Positions 47,462 to 60,152 of a stretch of 64,000 nt of DNA are shown in pieces. This DNA is from Ilex aquifolium (lineage: Eukaryota; Streptophyta; Magnoliopsida; Aquifoliales; Aquifoliaceae), in contig OX637393.1 in NCBI GenBank assembly GCA_951799425.1, forward strand, positions 6,033,744 through 6,097,743, written 5' to 3'. Within the stretch, counting starts at the first letter, position 1. Every line of letters starts with the position of its first letter. The notes beneath the pieces are model-generated. The model ran no database searches, was not told the DNA's origin, and saw only the letters and a program-made list of their open reading frames with translations. A program made the translations under genes and the position numbers.

Positions 47462-48220
47462 GCAACTGATCATGATGTTCTCCTTGATATAATGCTTAGT
47501 TATTCTCACCTGGAAGTGGTTGGTCAGATCGATGAATTGACTTGAATATTTTAGGATTGTAGCCCATATTGGGTGGGATTTATGCTCCGTTTAATATGAT
47601 GAAAAATTGAAAAGATGAAAAGGTAGAGAGATAAATAAAATATTATGGTTGGTAAGGAAGAAAAATATGAAAGATGAAAAAGTGGATGTATGAGCTTTCC
47701 TACTAACTCACCAAAATCAATCCCTCTAAAATTGAATGGAAAGTGGATGAAAAATTAATTATTTATATTAAAATATATCTTACTTATCTACTAGCGATGT
47801 ACCGTGACAAAAATCATTGTACACTGAATTATTATATTGTGCATGCATTGGAATGTGTGTGTTAGAGTGTGTGTATGTATATGCAACTGTGTATTGTGGA
47901 GTGTATGTGCTGAGTTTTTGAAATTTGGGAGGGAAAAGTGTGTGTGTGTGTGTTTTTTTTTTTTTGATCCAAGAGAAAGTGTGTGTTGGGTGTGTGAAAT
48001 TTGGGAGGAAAAATATATCCCCATAAGTTCAAACACCAATCTGATTTATTATATAGATATATCCATTGATATATACATATATTATGTATATATTAATTTT
48101 ATATATATATACAATGATAAAATATGTAGTTATATTTTTTAAAAGAAATAAAAAAATAAAAAATAAAAAATAAAAAAATAAAAATAAAAAAATAAAAATA
48201 TTGTTTTTTTCCATCTTAAC

Positions 48221-49157
48221 TAGGGGTGGAAATTTTCGACTCAACACAATGACATGACTTGAACTCGACATGAATTTTATGACACAGAATTGATTATAAC
48301 TCGACACGAACTTGAAAATGTCATGACATACGAATACGAAATATTAACGACTCATATTCAGTTTCAACTCGTCAAACTCAAAATTAACACCATCAACCCG
48401 TTTATTTAAGAAATAAACACTTTCTCTATTTTCTCGTTTGTATGATAACACCAAATTAACATGTTTAACTAGTATTATAGACATAAAATGTTAATTATTT
48501 GTAACTATTTATTAAGCACCGACATACTCCCTCTGTTCCTAAATATCTGTCGTTTAAGGTTTTTGCACAGGGATTAAGGAAGCTATTAAATAGCTCTAAT
48601 GTGAGTAAAAAATAATTGCACAAGACTAAAATACTCTTATTCAATACGTATTGGGAAGGAAAGGAATATGAAAGACACTTAGCCTACACCTAATCTAATG
48701 CATTGAAGAGTTAAGGGTAAATTTGGAAGAAAAAATATTAATTATGCTTTGGTATCATGAAACGACAGATATTATGGAATAAACAAAAATGAAAAAAACG
48801 ACAGATATTTAGGAACGGAAGGAGTAATTATTATATTAAAAATATATTTTTACTTATTATTATCATTAATATTATATTTATTTAAGTTAAAGTTTAGTTT
48901 GTAGAAAAAATATGAGCATGAATTCAATTAAAAAAAATTGAATATTAGTGTTAAATTTTTTATTCAAAGTTTATGTGGGTTAACACAAATACGAACATGA
49001 CCACGAACACGAACACGAACACGACACGAAAATAAACATGTCTATTCGACACGACATGATTAGTTAAAAAAGTTGAGTTAAGTTTGACTAATATTCGATA
49101 CAGACCCGTAATGACTCGACACGAGCCTGACATGACACGACTTGATCGTTATCCCTA
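48221..49157. mobile_element. hAT-like nonautonomous element
   Basis: The ends TAGGGGTGG and, from the right, TAGGGATAA are flanked by ATCTTAAC (48213-48220) and ATCTTAGT (49158-49165), an 8-bp duplication with two mismatches. It is rich in ACACGAACACGA-type words and has no transposase. Confidence 0.6.
48527..48824. mobile_element. Stowaway MITE (Tc1/mariner)
   Basis: 298 bp with TA on both sides and 29-bp inverted ends: CTCCCTCTGTTCCTAAATAT from the left and CTCCTTCCGTTCCTAAATAT from the right. CTCCCTC-GT is the Stowaway hallmark. It lies inside the hAT-like element. Confidence 0.93.
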
Positions 49158-49366
49158 ATCTTAGTAAGCACAAAAAAAAAAAAAAATTAATAATTTTTAT
49201 TTTCCATCTATCATACCAAACACAAAGGAAGGAAGATGTATCATTCCTACTTTCCTTCCTTGAAGGATAGAAAGTGTATCCCTCATACTTTCCATCATTC
49301 CTACCAAACGAAACATTAGAATTTCCCTATTATTATCATTTTTTATTTTTTTAGTGAATTATTTAT

Positions 49367-49939
49367 CTATATCTATATCTAAATCTATACTACTTATAAA
49401 TGTCAGCATTTGTGAAAAAAATTTAATTTCCAAATTTATCCTTAATATTATGATAAAATCAATTATACCCACCTATATGCTTTCATATAATTTTTATTTT
49501 TTTCTACTATTTGACTTTCAATTTATTTTGGACTATTTTATACAGACTTTTAAATTCTTTTGAATTTATTTATCAGTATTACAGTTACATACAATTTTAT
49601 ATATCTATATGAAGAAGTAAAATCTTAAATATGTTAAATTATTATACATATGTAATTACCAGATTGAATTCTATGGTCAAATATATATATATATATATAT
49701 ATATGAAATAATATAATAATATTATAAGTGATCTAATCAATCTATTTAAAAAAATAAAAAGATATTACTAAATAAATGACAAATTAAATAATCAAAAAAT
49801 TATAGAATAAAGTAATAATTAAAATATAAATTAATTATTCGACACCTAATTTATTATTTAATTTAATTATACATAATTTATGTTTATAAAAAATATTATT
49901 TAAATTTGTTTACATGCAACGCATGTCGTGGATTGTTAG
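49367..49939 (+). mobile_element. Probable nonautonomous Helitron
   Basis: It starts with TC after an A (the TCTATAC at about 49385 is an alternative start) and ends GTTAG before T. A CATGC-AAC-GCATG hairpin lies 14 bp before the end. There is no target duplication. Copy D (about 54615) has the uninterrupted sequence. The interior is AT-rich with no coding sequence. Confidence 0.5.
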
Positions 49940-49948
49940 TCATTAATA

Positions 49949-50053
49949 AGTGAGAGACCCACTCGCGAGTTGGGCTGTGGGTAGCCATCCCTACCCGAAG
50001 CCCGACCCAGCCCGCTTGATAATTCACTTGGGCCCGACCCATGGACACTCTTA
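49949..50053. mobile_element. Terminal fragment of a hAT-like element
   Basis: GGGCTGTGGGTAGCC through CCATGGACACTC matches the right end of the complete element at 52478-53152. Its left part is missing. Confidence 0.6.
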
Positions 50054-51336
50054 GTCAAGTCCTAGTGTCCGTACATATGTGAAAGTAAAGAAACTAGAGA
50101 AATCGAATTGAAGATATCCGGTCATGAAGTTCACATTTAACGCTAACTTGATCTATTTATTATCCGCTACAATATGTTATTTTTGAATCCATCTCATATA
50201 GAACATCACTACCCCATAAAAATCGAAGCCCTATTTAGATGAATAAACGAGGTTTGAATTCCCCATCTTTTCTCTCACTTCAAATGCAATATCGGTATTG
50301 ATGAGAATACGTTCCAGCCAGCCCAAAGATGGAAGATGATAGCTGCATGATTTCTATGTCGGTCGGTTAGAGTACAATTTAAGTGGGTTAGGCAGATTGA
50401 AAGATCAATTCAAATTCAACCCAAGATATGAAATATTTAAACTGAATTCAATACAATATAATCTCAACTCGAGTGAGTTCAACCCATGATTAAATTTTTG
50501 AACTCGGGTTGAGCCTCCGTTGCATAATTCGGGTTGAAATCTAGTTTTTCGTTAATCAAAATCAAATTGAACTAAAAATAAAGTTCAAATTTGTGTTCAA
50601 CACCAAAATTGAACGTAAAATCTATAATTCCTAATAATCAAAGCTAATTAAAAAATTCAAAAAATAAATTTCACATTGACAATATGCTTAAAACATTAAT
50701 AACAATTGATAAAGAGTGCGGTGCAGATGCCCTAACTTTTTATGCGTGTTTATGTTTATAATTTTTTTTGTTGTTGTAATTTTGGGTTGAAATCGATTTC
50801 ATTGATTTTGGTTGGGTTCAAGTTGAACTTGTCAACCGGAAGCTAACCTAAGTATTATCTGAATTCTTTTCAGGTTGGCCTTTTTTACTGAAATCCAACC
50901 CAAGTATTAAAAACATCTACCCTGATTCTAAAAAATTCGTGTTGAGTTTGAGTTGAGTTCAAATTAGCCTGCCCAAGTTGAATCCTTAATAGCGTGTTAT
51001 GCCACATCTATCAACTACCGGAAAAAAAAAAGGAAAGGCAACATTAATTGAGCCTAGTACTAAAAAAAATTGATATTTAGCTGTAAAAAATATTGCAACT
51101 AAATGTATACAAATTGTCACTAGTGTATTTTAGTGACAACTTCTTTATTATAATTGGGTTGCGACAATATTTGTAGTGTCTAAATGATTTAGCCATAACA
51201 TTTTTAAAATTGTCACTAAATGTGAAAACTTTACCCGCAATACAAAAATGGTCACTAAATATAAAATATTTAGCCACAATAATTATTACAACAAATTAAG
51301 GTGATTTTAACACTAAATCCAACTACTTTGCCACTG

Positions 51337-51868
51337 AGGGCTCCTTTGGTTGTCATATTAGAAATAGATGGATTGGATAAAGTAATACAATCTAATACAA
51401 TACAGATGGATAAAAAATAAGATAAATAGGGTATTAGAATAATACGTAATTTTATCTAGTGTTTGATGATACACAACATAAGCATTGGATAGTAGTTATT
51501 TAATCCAATCAGTTGTTTGGTTAGAATATTATTTCATGGTATTGATATTGAATTAACAAAAATATCCTCAATCAGTATTTGTTACATTGATGACAACTGA
51601 ATTTTATCAGTTACGAGATTATAATAGTAAATGTATAAAATAATACTTTGAGTTGGATTATAATACCACCTCTCTTGGTGGTATTAAAATATCTTTATAA
51701 TACTAGTATATCATATAAAAAATATACGATAAGTATACGATTAATATACATTTTTGAAATTAATACAATATCAAATTTGTTTACCAAACAAAGTATTAGG
51801 TTCGATTAAATAAAAAATAGTACAATTCAATATTTAATTCCCTTATAATACGTCCACAAACGAGCCCT
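51337..51868. mobile_element. TIR element, 532 bp, GGGCTC...GAGCCC ends
   Basis: The left end AGGGCTCCTTTGGTTGTCAT and the right end AGGGCTCGTTTGTGGACGTA (read inward) are inverted repeats. The equivalent position in the unit 1 region (about 8334) has no insert. No coding sequence. The target duplication is unclear (possibly CTG/CTA), so Harbinger versus hAT is not settled. Confidence 0.65.
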
Positions 51869-52477
51869 AAAAGTACCAAATAAAGGATTAAAATTTAATT
51901 TTAGTAGCAATATTTAATTGTGGCTAAAAGTGTATTTTTTACCCACAATTTGAATCACCACTAAAAGACTCGAACATAATTTTAGTGAAACTTATTTTCA
52001 CGGCTAAAACTTCAAAATTCTCCTACTCACATGCCCATTCTTCACACACACACATACACACATTTATATAATTAGAAAATGAGAATACAGTTAGCAGTCA
52101 TCACTAAAATATAATTCACATTAGTGTAACACCGAGATACGAATATTCTTAAACTGTATATGTACAACTCAGCATCATTAGAAGACAAAAACAAAAATAT
52201 GCAAAACAAGGTCATGATCACTGGACTTTACCAATCAGATCATGTCTATGCTTCAAGAGTAACGCAGAACCAAAAGAAGCTTTGCCAATCTGCTCTAACA
52301 CTTCATAATTTTTCATGCTTTCAGCAAATCACTCTCTTATCTCAATCCGGACAAGAATCTGCTTAATGTTGCAAAATCCATGTTCAATCATAGTCCATAA
52401 ACACCACATACTTTTTTTCCTTTTTTCTCCATTATATTTTCTTGGTCTCATGAAAAACAGACAAGTGTACTCAAGCT

Positions 52478-53152
52478 TAGAGGTGCCCGTGGGCCGGATT
52501 ACCCACGGGACCCATTACCCGGCCCAGGAAAATAGGCCCGATAGTTGGCCCGCCCGAGCCCGAGCCCGAGCCCGAGCCCAATATCCTTAAAAAGAGGGCT
52601 TGAGTTTGTCCCTAACTCATTACTCGGCCCGAAGCCCGGCCCAAGAGCCCGTCGGTCAAGCCCGCCCGCCCACCAATCATTTGAAAAAAAGTTATACTTT
52701 TAGACCATTAAATTTGAAACTTTGAAATAAGTCTCCCAATATCGAAATTTGAAGTTTTAAAAATTTAGATATAATATATTAAGCATATAAGTTTTAAATG
52801 GTAGAGTAATGCAAATAACAGAAAAGTTAGTAAGTGTCAACTTAGTTGGGATTTATTCATTCTATTGGATGTAGTTTATTATTTTATTTTTATCCATTTT
52901 TACTTTACTTTTGATTCAAAAATATAATTTACACAAATATTAAGTTACAAAAATATTCATTATTTTTAAATAAAGATATATATATAAAAGCCCGCAAGCA
53001 GGCCCGCTCAGCAGCCCGCCCAATAGGCTCACGGGTTGGGCTGAGGGTAGCCTACCCCTACCCGAAGCCCGGCCCGGCCCACCCGATAACTCACTTGGGT
53101 AAGGGCTTGGGCCTACACTATCCAGACCCGGCCCGGCCCATGGACACCCCTA
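52478..53152. mobile_element. hAT nonautonomous element with perfect 8-bp duplication
   Basis: CTCAAGCT at 52470-52477 and 53153-53160. The ends TAGAGGTGCCCGTGGGCCGG and TAGGGGTGTCCATGGGCCGG (from the right) pair. Units 1 and 2 (about 11049 and 23882) show the empty site with a single CTCAAGCT. It contains a short GAGCCC tandem run near 52555-52578. No transposase. Confidence 0.92.
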
Positions 53153-55439
53153 CTCAAGCTCTTACCATCAATAATGAGAGACAAATCAGTTACCATCTAA
53201 TCTAAGTGGTAATAGGTCTTTTAACTTTGTTAAGTCCTAGCTGGAAATCTTATGGAATACACCAATGATTGATTTAGGGAGAGATTAGGAGGACTCCAAC
53301 ATCATGTTTGGTTCTCAGCTTATTAGAATATATCCGGGGGTCAACACTAGTTGCTTTCAACTTATAAAAATATAGCAACGGTCAAGATTGATCTAATTTT
53401 CATCTCGTATGATTCAATGGTATAAAATTCATCTCAAATTTTTTTCCTGCCCAAAAATATCAACTTCTCTGCATGACCCCCAATACCAAACAACTCAATC
53501 AATACACTCCCTAATGTTAAGCAATCTTCATCAATCCACACCTAAGTCTCTCTTCATTTTAATTTTAAATTGAGTAATTAAAAAAATTAAATTATTATTT
53601 AAAATACAAATATTGCAAGATCAATTCGATTTTTGATATTGTATAGTGTTTTTAGACACGGAGTTATTGCTACTTCATATATACGTGATATCTTGTATCA
53701 TTCTCAAGTTATTTTAATATATAGATGTTGAATCTAGAGTGATGATAATTATATTTGCCCACGTGATACATCAATTTGAGGACTAAAAATGGATGTAAAA
53801 TTAATTTACAATAGGGGGTGACACTTTTAAACACATTAGGTTAACAGAACATGGACTCGACATGAAATAAACGGCTTATGATTTACTAATTTCCGAAAAT
53901 AGAAAATGATATGCCTCACAAATCCAACTAATAAATGGATTAGATTAGCACTGTCAAACATGAATAATTCTACCTTTGTAGGACAACAAATTTAGCTAGT
54001 ATAGAGTGAAGAATATTTTTTATGTTTTCTAATTTTTTTTTTCATTTCTTGATCAAGTGTTCTACCAACTTCTATTGAATTGGAAGATTGTTACTTGGTT
54101 TTTTAAACACCTAGACCGTGTAGGGTTTAATTTATGGAGGGTCTATGTGGGGTGACAGAGCAAAGGTCCTTATATATTATGGATACTCATTTTATATTTG
54201 TTGATCTGAACACGACACGTAGATGAACCAATAAAATTATGATCAATTACCATTCCATATCGTAACAAAAATAACACGAGTCCAACATCTCACAATTGTC
54301 ATAGTCAAGAAAACAAGAATCAATGTGTACCCAAGTGGCTGTCAAGAGGAGTAAAACACATACATGGACTCCATTCATCCTCATCCTTTGGTCCACAGAT
54401 ATGGCATTACACTCCTATATCAATTTCAGAAAGGGACAGATAGTGCTTGTATTTGAGACCCTATTTCATGGTCCCATATATGCTTACTTATTCTTACGTG
54501 AAAGTGGTTGAACAGATCGATGTATTGACTTGAATATTTTAGGATTGTTGCCCTTATTCGGTGGGATTTAGCATCTCCCTATCATTATTGTTTTTTATTT
54601 TTTTAGTGAATCATTTAATATTAATAAGTGAGAGACTCGTTTTACATAAAATAAGTCTCACTTAAATACGTCACAAGTGACCCGTCAAGAACTTGGTTGA
54701 ATCAATTTCACACTCAATATAAATTGTTAATGTGTCAGAGCCAAAGTGAAGCAAAACACATAACTTGGGAGCAAAATAAAATAATTTTTCGTTAAATTTC
54801 TAGCAAACATTAATTATTGATGTAATGTGAAACTAATAACTTAGTTGAAGGTGCAATTTTTGAGGGGGACAGGTGAGAAAATCGATGTATAATTTTCCTT
54901 TTTATTATATATATGACTTTAATTCCAATAATTATCTCTCATCCGAATAATTTAATTCCAATAATTATCGATCAGGGGTCCACCAAGTTCATCTCTCCCT
55001 AACACTCCACCCTTCATTCCAACACTTTTGAACGCACTTACCCCCAACAACTGTCCCTTAAACACTCTATCCATGAAAAACCCCCCACCTCTCACCAGGT
55101 TACACCTTATTAATTATAATCTAGAATTTATTGAGGCGAGAAAGAAAGAAAAGAGTCAAAAGAAACTTGTAATCAGTATCACTATTTGAACATTGAGAAT
55201 GCTTAATAATTGTAGTATCATCAAATCCAGGTTGAAAATATCAAATAGATTGCTAGATGCCAACCTAATATCAAAAAATGGTATCCACATCCAAACATTG
55301 AGAATAAGGTATAAGAATTAACATTCTACTAAATTAAAGGAAGGGCAAAGTTAGACTATTACCAAAAATAACTTCTGATTGGTAAAAAGTACGGACATAG
55401 TCCAGATGTCAGCAACTCCATCATGACCAAGTTCTACAT

Positions 55440-55442
<3 letters not shown>

Positions 55443-55486
<44 letters not shown>
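55443..55486. repeat. (CA)n microsatellite
   Basis: About 22 CA units, expanded only in copy D. Units 1 and 2 have CACACAAATC at the same place. Confidence 0.95.
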
Positions 55487-55487
<1 letters not shown>

Positions 55488-57694
55488 ATCCATAGGTCCA
55501 TAATTTTGCCGTCAACGAACAAATCCATCTTACTCTCATATTAGAAAAAAACATGGCTCCATTATGGTCATTCCCTCTCATATCTGTTGCATCTCATCAT
55601 TGGAAAACGAGAAGAGGGATACGTTTGAGCTGGAGAGGTGAAAATTGAAAAGAGAGACGTGAATGAGTGGATATATGTTTTTGATAAGATATAGAGTGGA
55701 GAGTTAAAAGTTGAGAAATGTGGGCAATTTAAAATTACAATTATCAGTGAGTTCAAAATAGAGTTATTCTTATCTAAAGGCGGTAATTAAATGATCAAGC
55801 AAAAACAAAAAGGACCAATGAAAAGGTGCCAAGTTCTAAAACTTTAAAGTTAAAATTCAGAAAATTAGAGAATCAGGTTTGGAGTCCTCTCCTTATTTGT
55901 AGATACATTAACATAGAATATAAAGATCTCTTATCTCTCATTTGAACAACTTATTACCAATAATTAACCACCAGAGATCCACCAAGTTCATACCTCCCTA
56001 ACACTCCACCCTTCATTCCCACTTCTGAACGCACCAACCCCTAACAACCATACCTTAAACACTATATCCTAGAAACCCCACCGCCTAAAAAAAACCACAA
56101 ACCTACCATGCCTACCTCTAAGCTCCACCTCTTACCATTGTTACAACTTATTAATTATAATATAGAATTTATTAAAGTGTGAAAGAAAGAGCATAGCCAG
56201 AACATAAACAACTTGTGTTCAATATAATTATTTGGACATTGGGAATGCTTAATAATTGTAGTATCACCAATTCCAGCATGACAACATCAAATAGATTAAC
56301 CACCAGAGATCCACCAATGTATATTTCTTAGTTGCCCAGTATTCTACGTATCCACTTTTCTATTTTGATTTCAAAAAACAATAACCAATTGATATTATTT
56401 ATCTTTTTCTTTGGGTTTGGCTATTATGAAATTTCTAAATTGTAGTGTCATTTAATTATTTTTCTATGTAAGAATTCATCCATGTCCCTAAATCGTATCA
56501 CATTCAGAAAGCGACTTAAATTTTCAAACTTTAATAAAATTGAATTTATTAACTTGTACATATTCTCACCATTCAACGAAAATAATAAATCCACGCAATA
56601 TTCACAAATTGAGAGGAGCAAACCTCTTTTCCCCAAAAGCTTTTCATTCAAATTCAATTGAAGATCCAAAATATGCAAGGACATCTAGCTAGCCATGACC
56701 AGTATATAGCTTGTTGATTCTTTCAAATCAAAAAAAATCTTTGAATTGACATTTTGAATGAGATTTAGAGTAAATGTAAAATCTCATGTAGACCCACACT
56801 TCGATACTATCATCTCATTAATATTTCATCCATAAGGCCGCATCCTTAAACTTATTTCCTATTAAAAAATAAGGTTACGTGACACTCTGTATAAGATAAA
56901 AAAATTTTAATAAAAGAAAATCGTATCTCTCACATTATACATCCTTATCAACAATTGATTGATACGTTGAGCTCTAACAAGCATGTATAAGAAAAATTAA
57001 CTACACTTCTTGCAAGCTCGCTTAAGAAAAAAAAATAATATTAAGGAATAGTACCCACGCAGCTACAAGAAGATTGTCTCATGGACCCATAGAAATTTGA
57101 TGCAACCAAATTAGTTATCATAGAACAATGAGAGAATTAACTTGTATGACTTATTAAAAATATAGACTGACAAAAGCGAGAGCCTATATCACACATCTTT
57201 CTTTCAGCAGTTTTAGCTTAAAGTCTCTCCCCATACGTACATAATAGTTGAATTGAAATTTGAAAAACAAGTGTTATCACACACGACAATGTGATAAAAA
57301 AACAAGCGATGTTGTTGAGCGTTCACCAGTTGTTACACCTTATTAATTATAATCTAGAATTTATTAAAGCGTGAAAGAAAAAATATAGTCAGAATTGAAA
57401 CAACTTATTTGTATCATTATTTGGACATTAGGAATGCATAAAAATTGTAGTATCACTAACTCCAGAATGACAATATCAAATAGATTTCTAGATGCTAACC
57501 TACTAGTCAAAAACTGGTATTTTACATTGAAACATTGAGAATAAGGAATAAAAACATTGAGAATAAGGAATAAAAATTGGCATTTTACTAAATTAATGGA
57601 AAGGTAAAATTAAACTATTACCAAAAATAACTTTTGATTGGTAAAAATTATGGACCTAGTCCACTCCAAGTGGCATCAACTCTTTCAATTTAGG

Positions 57695-58003
57695 GGTAAT
57701 CACACTTTGTACCTCAAAAGATTTTAAAAAATTTATTTTATACTTTTTGTGATTAGATTTTTTTTTTTTTTACATTGCATCTTAAATGTATTAAAAGTGT
57801 CGCAATGTAACATATTTGTTAGCTTCTGTTACTCATTTCGTTAGTGTCAATGAGGTGATTTTTGACAGAATAAACAACATAAAAACTAACAGAAGGGTCA
57901 CATTGTATAATGTATTCATGGTACAATATAAAAAATTTAATTTTGAACAGTATAAACTAAAATTTTTAAATCTTTTAGGCTCTAAAATGAAATTGACCCT
58001 TCA
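57695..58003. mobile_element. Long foldback MITE, copy D
   Basis: Relative of 16259-16571 with the same inverted arms, more diverged. Confidence 0.65.
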
Positions 58004-58749
58004 CTTTATTTTTTATTTGACGTGAGATCTCACATGGCGTCCCAACATTATAAATCTACGTGACATAACTAACTCAACCTATTTGAGATACCTAATATAT
58101 TGCTATTTTAATAAGAAGCTAGTGGTATCAAAACAAAAGTAAACAAAAAAATGAAGGGTAAATTACATCCACCTCCCTTGAGGTTTGTCCAAATAACAAC
58201 AAGACCCCCTAGGGCTTGTTTGGTATGATTTTTGGGAGGGGTTTGGATTGGATTGTTCAACCCGGGTTTGACCCAAAGATGAGATTCAAAGATGGGTTTG
58301 AGGGGGTTAATGTTGTCCATACCCATGTTTGGTATGCGCAGGGATATGACTATTATGATAATATATTTGTATGTAAATGACTAATTTGCCCCTAAACCCA
58401 TTTAATCCAAACCCATGTTTGTTTACGTTAAACATGGGTTTGGATACATATATGAGTAAACATGTGTCCTTATGAGTTAAATAAATGATTAAATTATTAT
58501 TTCCTAACTTATGAAAAAAATCATGAATGTTGATAAAATATAACTATTATTCATAAGCATAATAAAACGCAATAAAACATTAACCCAACAAGAAAGTGCA
58601 ACTTTCTAACATTTACTTATACGGGGATACATACAAAATTTGTCCATTCACAAATACATCAAAACGGTCGAACATATTCCCGTTAAACCATATTGGTTAC
58701 AAATTGGTCACATGTATTGATGACATTAATCATCAATGATAACCAAGTC

Positions 58750-59310
58750 TACAGTAGGTCTATACGGTGACGTGACTGAAGTGGAGCCAACACTGGAAAC
58801 TGTTGATATATTTCCACCTTCCCCATGTGGCCCGAATATTTCTGTGAATATCTCGTAATTGGGACAAGTCCGCACACACGCTCGAGCTGCGAAGTTGTCA
58901 TCCTAAAAAAAAGGACATTTATTTTAATGACACATTTATATAAATATTCGTATAGTAATATATATATATTAAAAAACAAAAAAAAAAAAAATAAACCTCT
59001 AAGAAAGAAACTCCTGCCACATTGATTGGGAAAAGAACTCGTTCTTCATTGTTCCATTGGAACAACCCCGAAGTCTCCATATCTTTCATCTTGAAATGAC
59101 GTCTTTTCCAAAAAATAACTACTTCCATCACTAGTCCCAGAGTTAATCGTGGTGCTTGCCGATCTGAACTTATCATCTCCCACAGACGACTCCAGCCTCC
59201 TTCGAGGAATTCACCTGTGTTGGAAATTCACCTCTCCAACTTAAGGTCCATCAGGCAATCCAACAGAACATCTTATTCATCTTGTGTTAGTCTTAATCGT
59301 CTCATTTCTG
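58750..59310 (-). pseudogene. Decayed frame in the Harbinger element, possibly a second SANT-like gene
   Basis: Reading leftward from 59310, the frame is RRLRLTQDE-stop-DVLLDCLMDLK-LER-stop-ISNTGEFLEGGWSRL. It continues SGLFQWNNEERVLFPIN to a possible donor after FLE and an acceptor TTTTTAG, then DDNFAARACADLSQL. The spacing of hydrophobic and Trp residues, and a SGxxxWNxE motif, recall the Myb/SANT-like protein at 60153-61184 (SGFGWNDAE). That likeness is weak. Two stops make it non-functional. Confidence 0.35.
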
Positions 59311-59563
59311 TTAACCATGGTCCAATAATAATATTCATTACAAAATGAATGCATAATACATTAGTTAATAACAGAACAAAAAATTGAACATTAGTTTACT
59401 GATACCAATCTATAAAAGTGAATACATAAATTAAAAACATAGCATAAGTTGATGAGGAAAATTTTCTGGAAACATTATCATCGCACATGATCGTTGCGTC
59501 AAACAAAATTTCCCACAAATGAGGTAAAAATATTGCAAATTATGAAACCCAATATGAACGCTA

Positions 59564-59893
59564 CTAGAACGAGCATAATTCCATTTTGTGGGACTGATTG
59601 AACTTCTTGAGATGGTTTTCTTCCAACCATTCGTGTGGCATGAGAATTCGTGCACGTGGACGTGGATCATTCACAGTGTTGTGTTGCTGTGTATGCATTG
59701 GCTTTTCATTTTGGTCCATCACTCTAGCGGAAACGTGTGCTGCTAAGGCCTCTTGCGCAACTACGGATGACGAAAACGACTTGTACAAAGCGCCAGGATA
59801 TCCACTGACAAGGCCGTGGCATTCTTGCCAATTATCAACAATTCCTACCCTTCGACCATTGAACACAATATACCATTTCTTCTTCAAACCCAT
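59564..59893 (-). CDS. Small protein with RNase H1 / Caulimovirus VI-type N-terminal domain
   Basis: An intact frame of about 109 codons. Residues 1-50 read MGLKKKWYIVFNGRRVGIVD and on through NWQECHGLVSGYPGALYKSF, the pattern of the RNase H1 N-terminal hybrid-binding domain (Cauli_VI, PF01693). In that fold a Trp-Tyr strand and a YKSF loop help bind RNA/DNA hybrids. The rest is hydrophilic, with no RNase H catalytic domain. It lies about 260 bp past the Myb/SANT gene on the same strand, inside the Harbinger element. It could be an extra transposon gene, a captured host exon, or part of a longer spliced transcript. The start could also be the Met two codons earlier (59899). Confidence 0.6.
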   Translation of the reverse strand: MGLKKKWYIVFNGRRVGIVDNWQECHGLVSGYPGALYKSFSSSVVAQEALAAHVSARVMDQNEKPMHTQQHNTVNDPRPRARILMPHEWLEENHLKKFNQSHKMELCSF

Positions 59894-60152
59894 TTGCATT
59901 CCTGTTATTTAACTCATAATACCAATTGTGAAATGTGAATAACACAAGGAATTCAGTTTAGTTTTAAAACACAAACATTAAATACCCAAAACATAATAAG
60001 CATAAAGAAATACATTGTGAAGACATCAACACCCAAATGATACTTCTACATTGTCTAAATACCACTTTGACACACAAGTTACAAACAACAACAAATTGTA
60101 GAAGAATTCACATCGCTGTAAATATTCCAAAACAAGCGAGTCAGGAAAAGTA

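Larger units (their letters stand above)
47583..49315. mobile_element. Tourist-like element with TTA target duplication, hosting nested insertions
   Basis: TTA at 47580-47582 and 49316-49318. The ends TGCTCCGTTTAATATGATG and, from the right, TGTTTCGTTTGGTAGGAATG are related inverted repeats. Copy D has the uninterrupted site (GGGATTTAGCATCTCCC at about 54562). A hAT-like element (48221-49157) is nested inside it, with a Stowaway (48527-48824) nested inside that. Confidence 0.65.
50054..58150. repeat. Older segmental duplicate, copy D
   Basis: Co-linear with 6889-8440 and then 10717-18380 of the unit 1 region, with moderate divergence. It lacks the SINE and the truncated copia element of the unit 1 locus. 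It carries its own inserts at 51337 and 52478. It has no permease. No gene was recognised. It ends where a new repeat and the Harbinger element begin. Confidence 0.85.
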
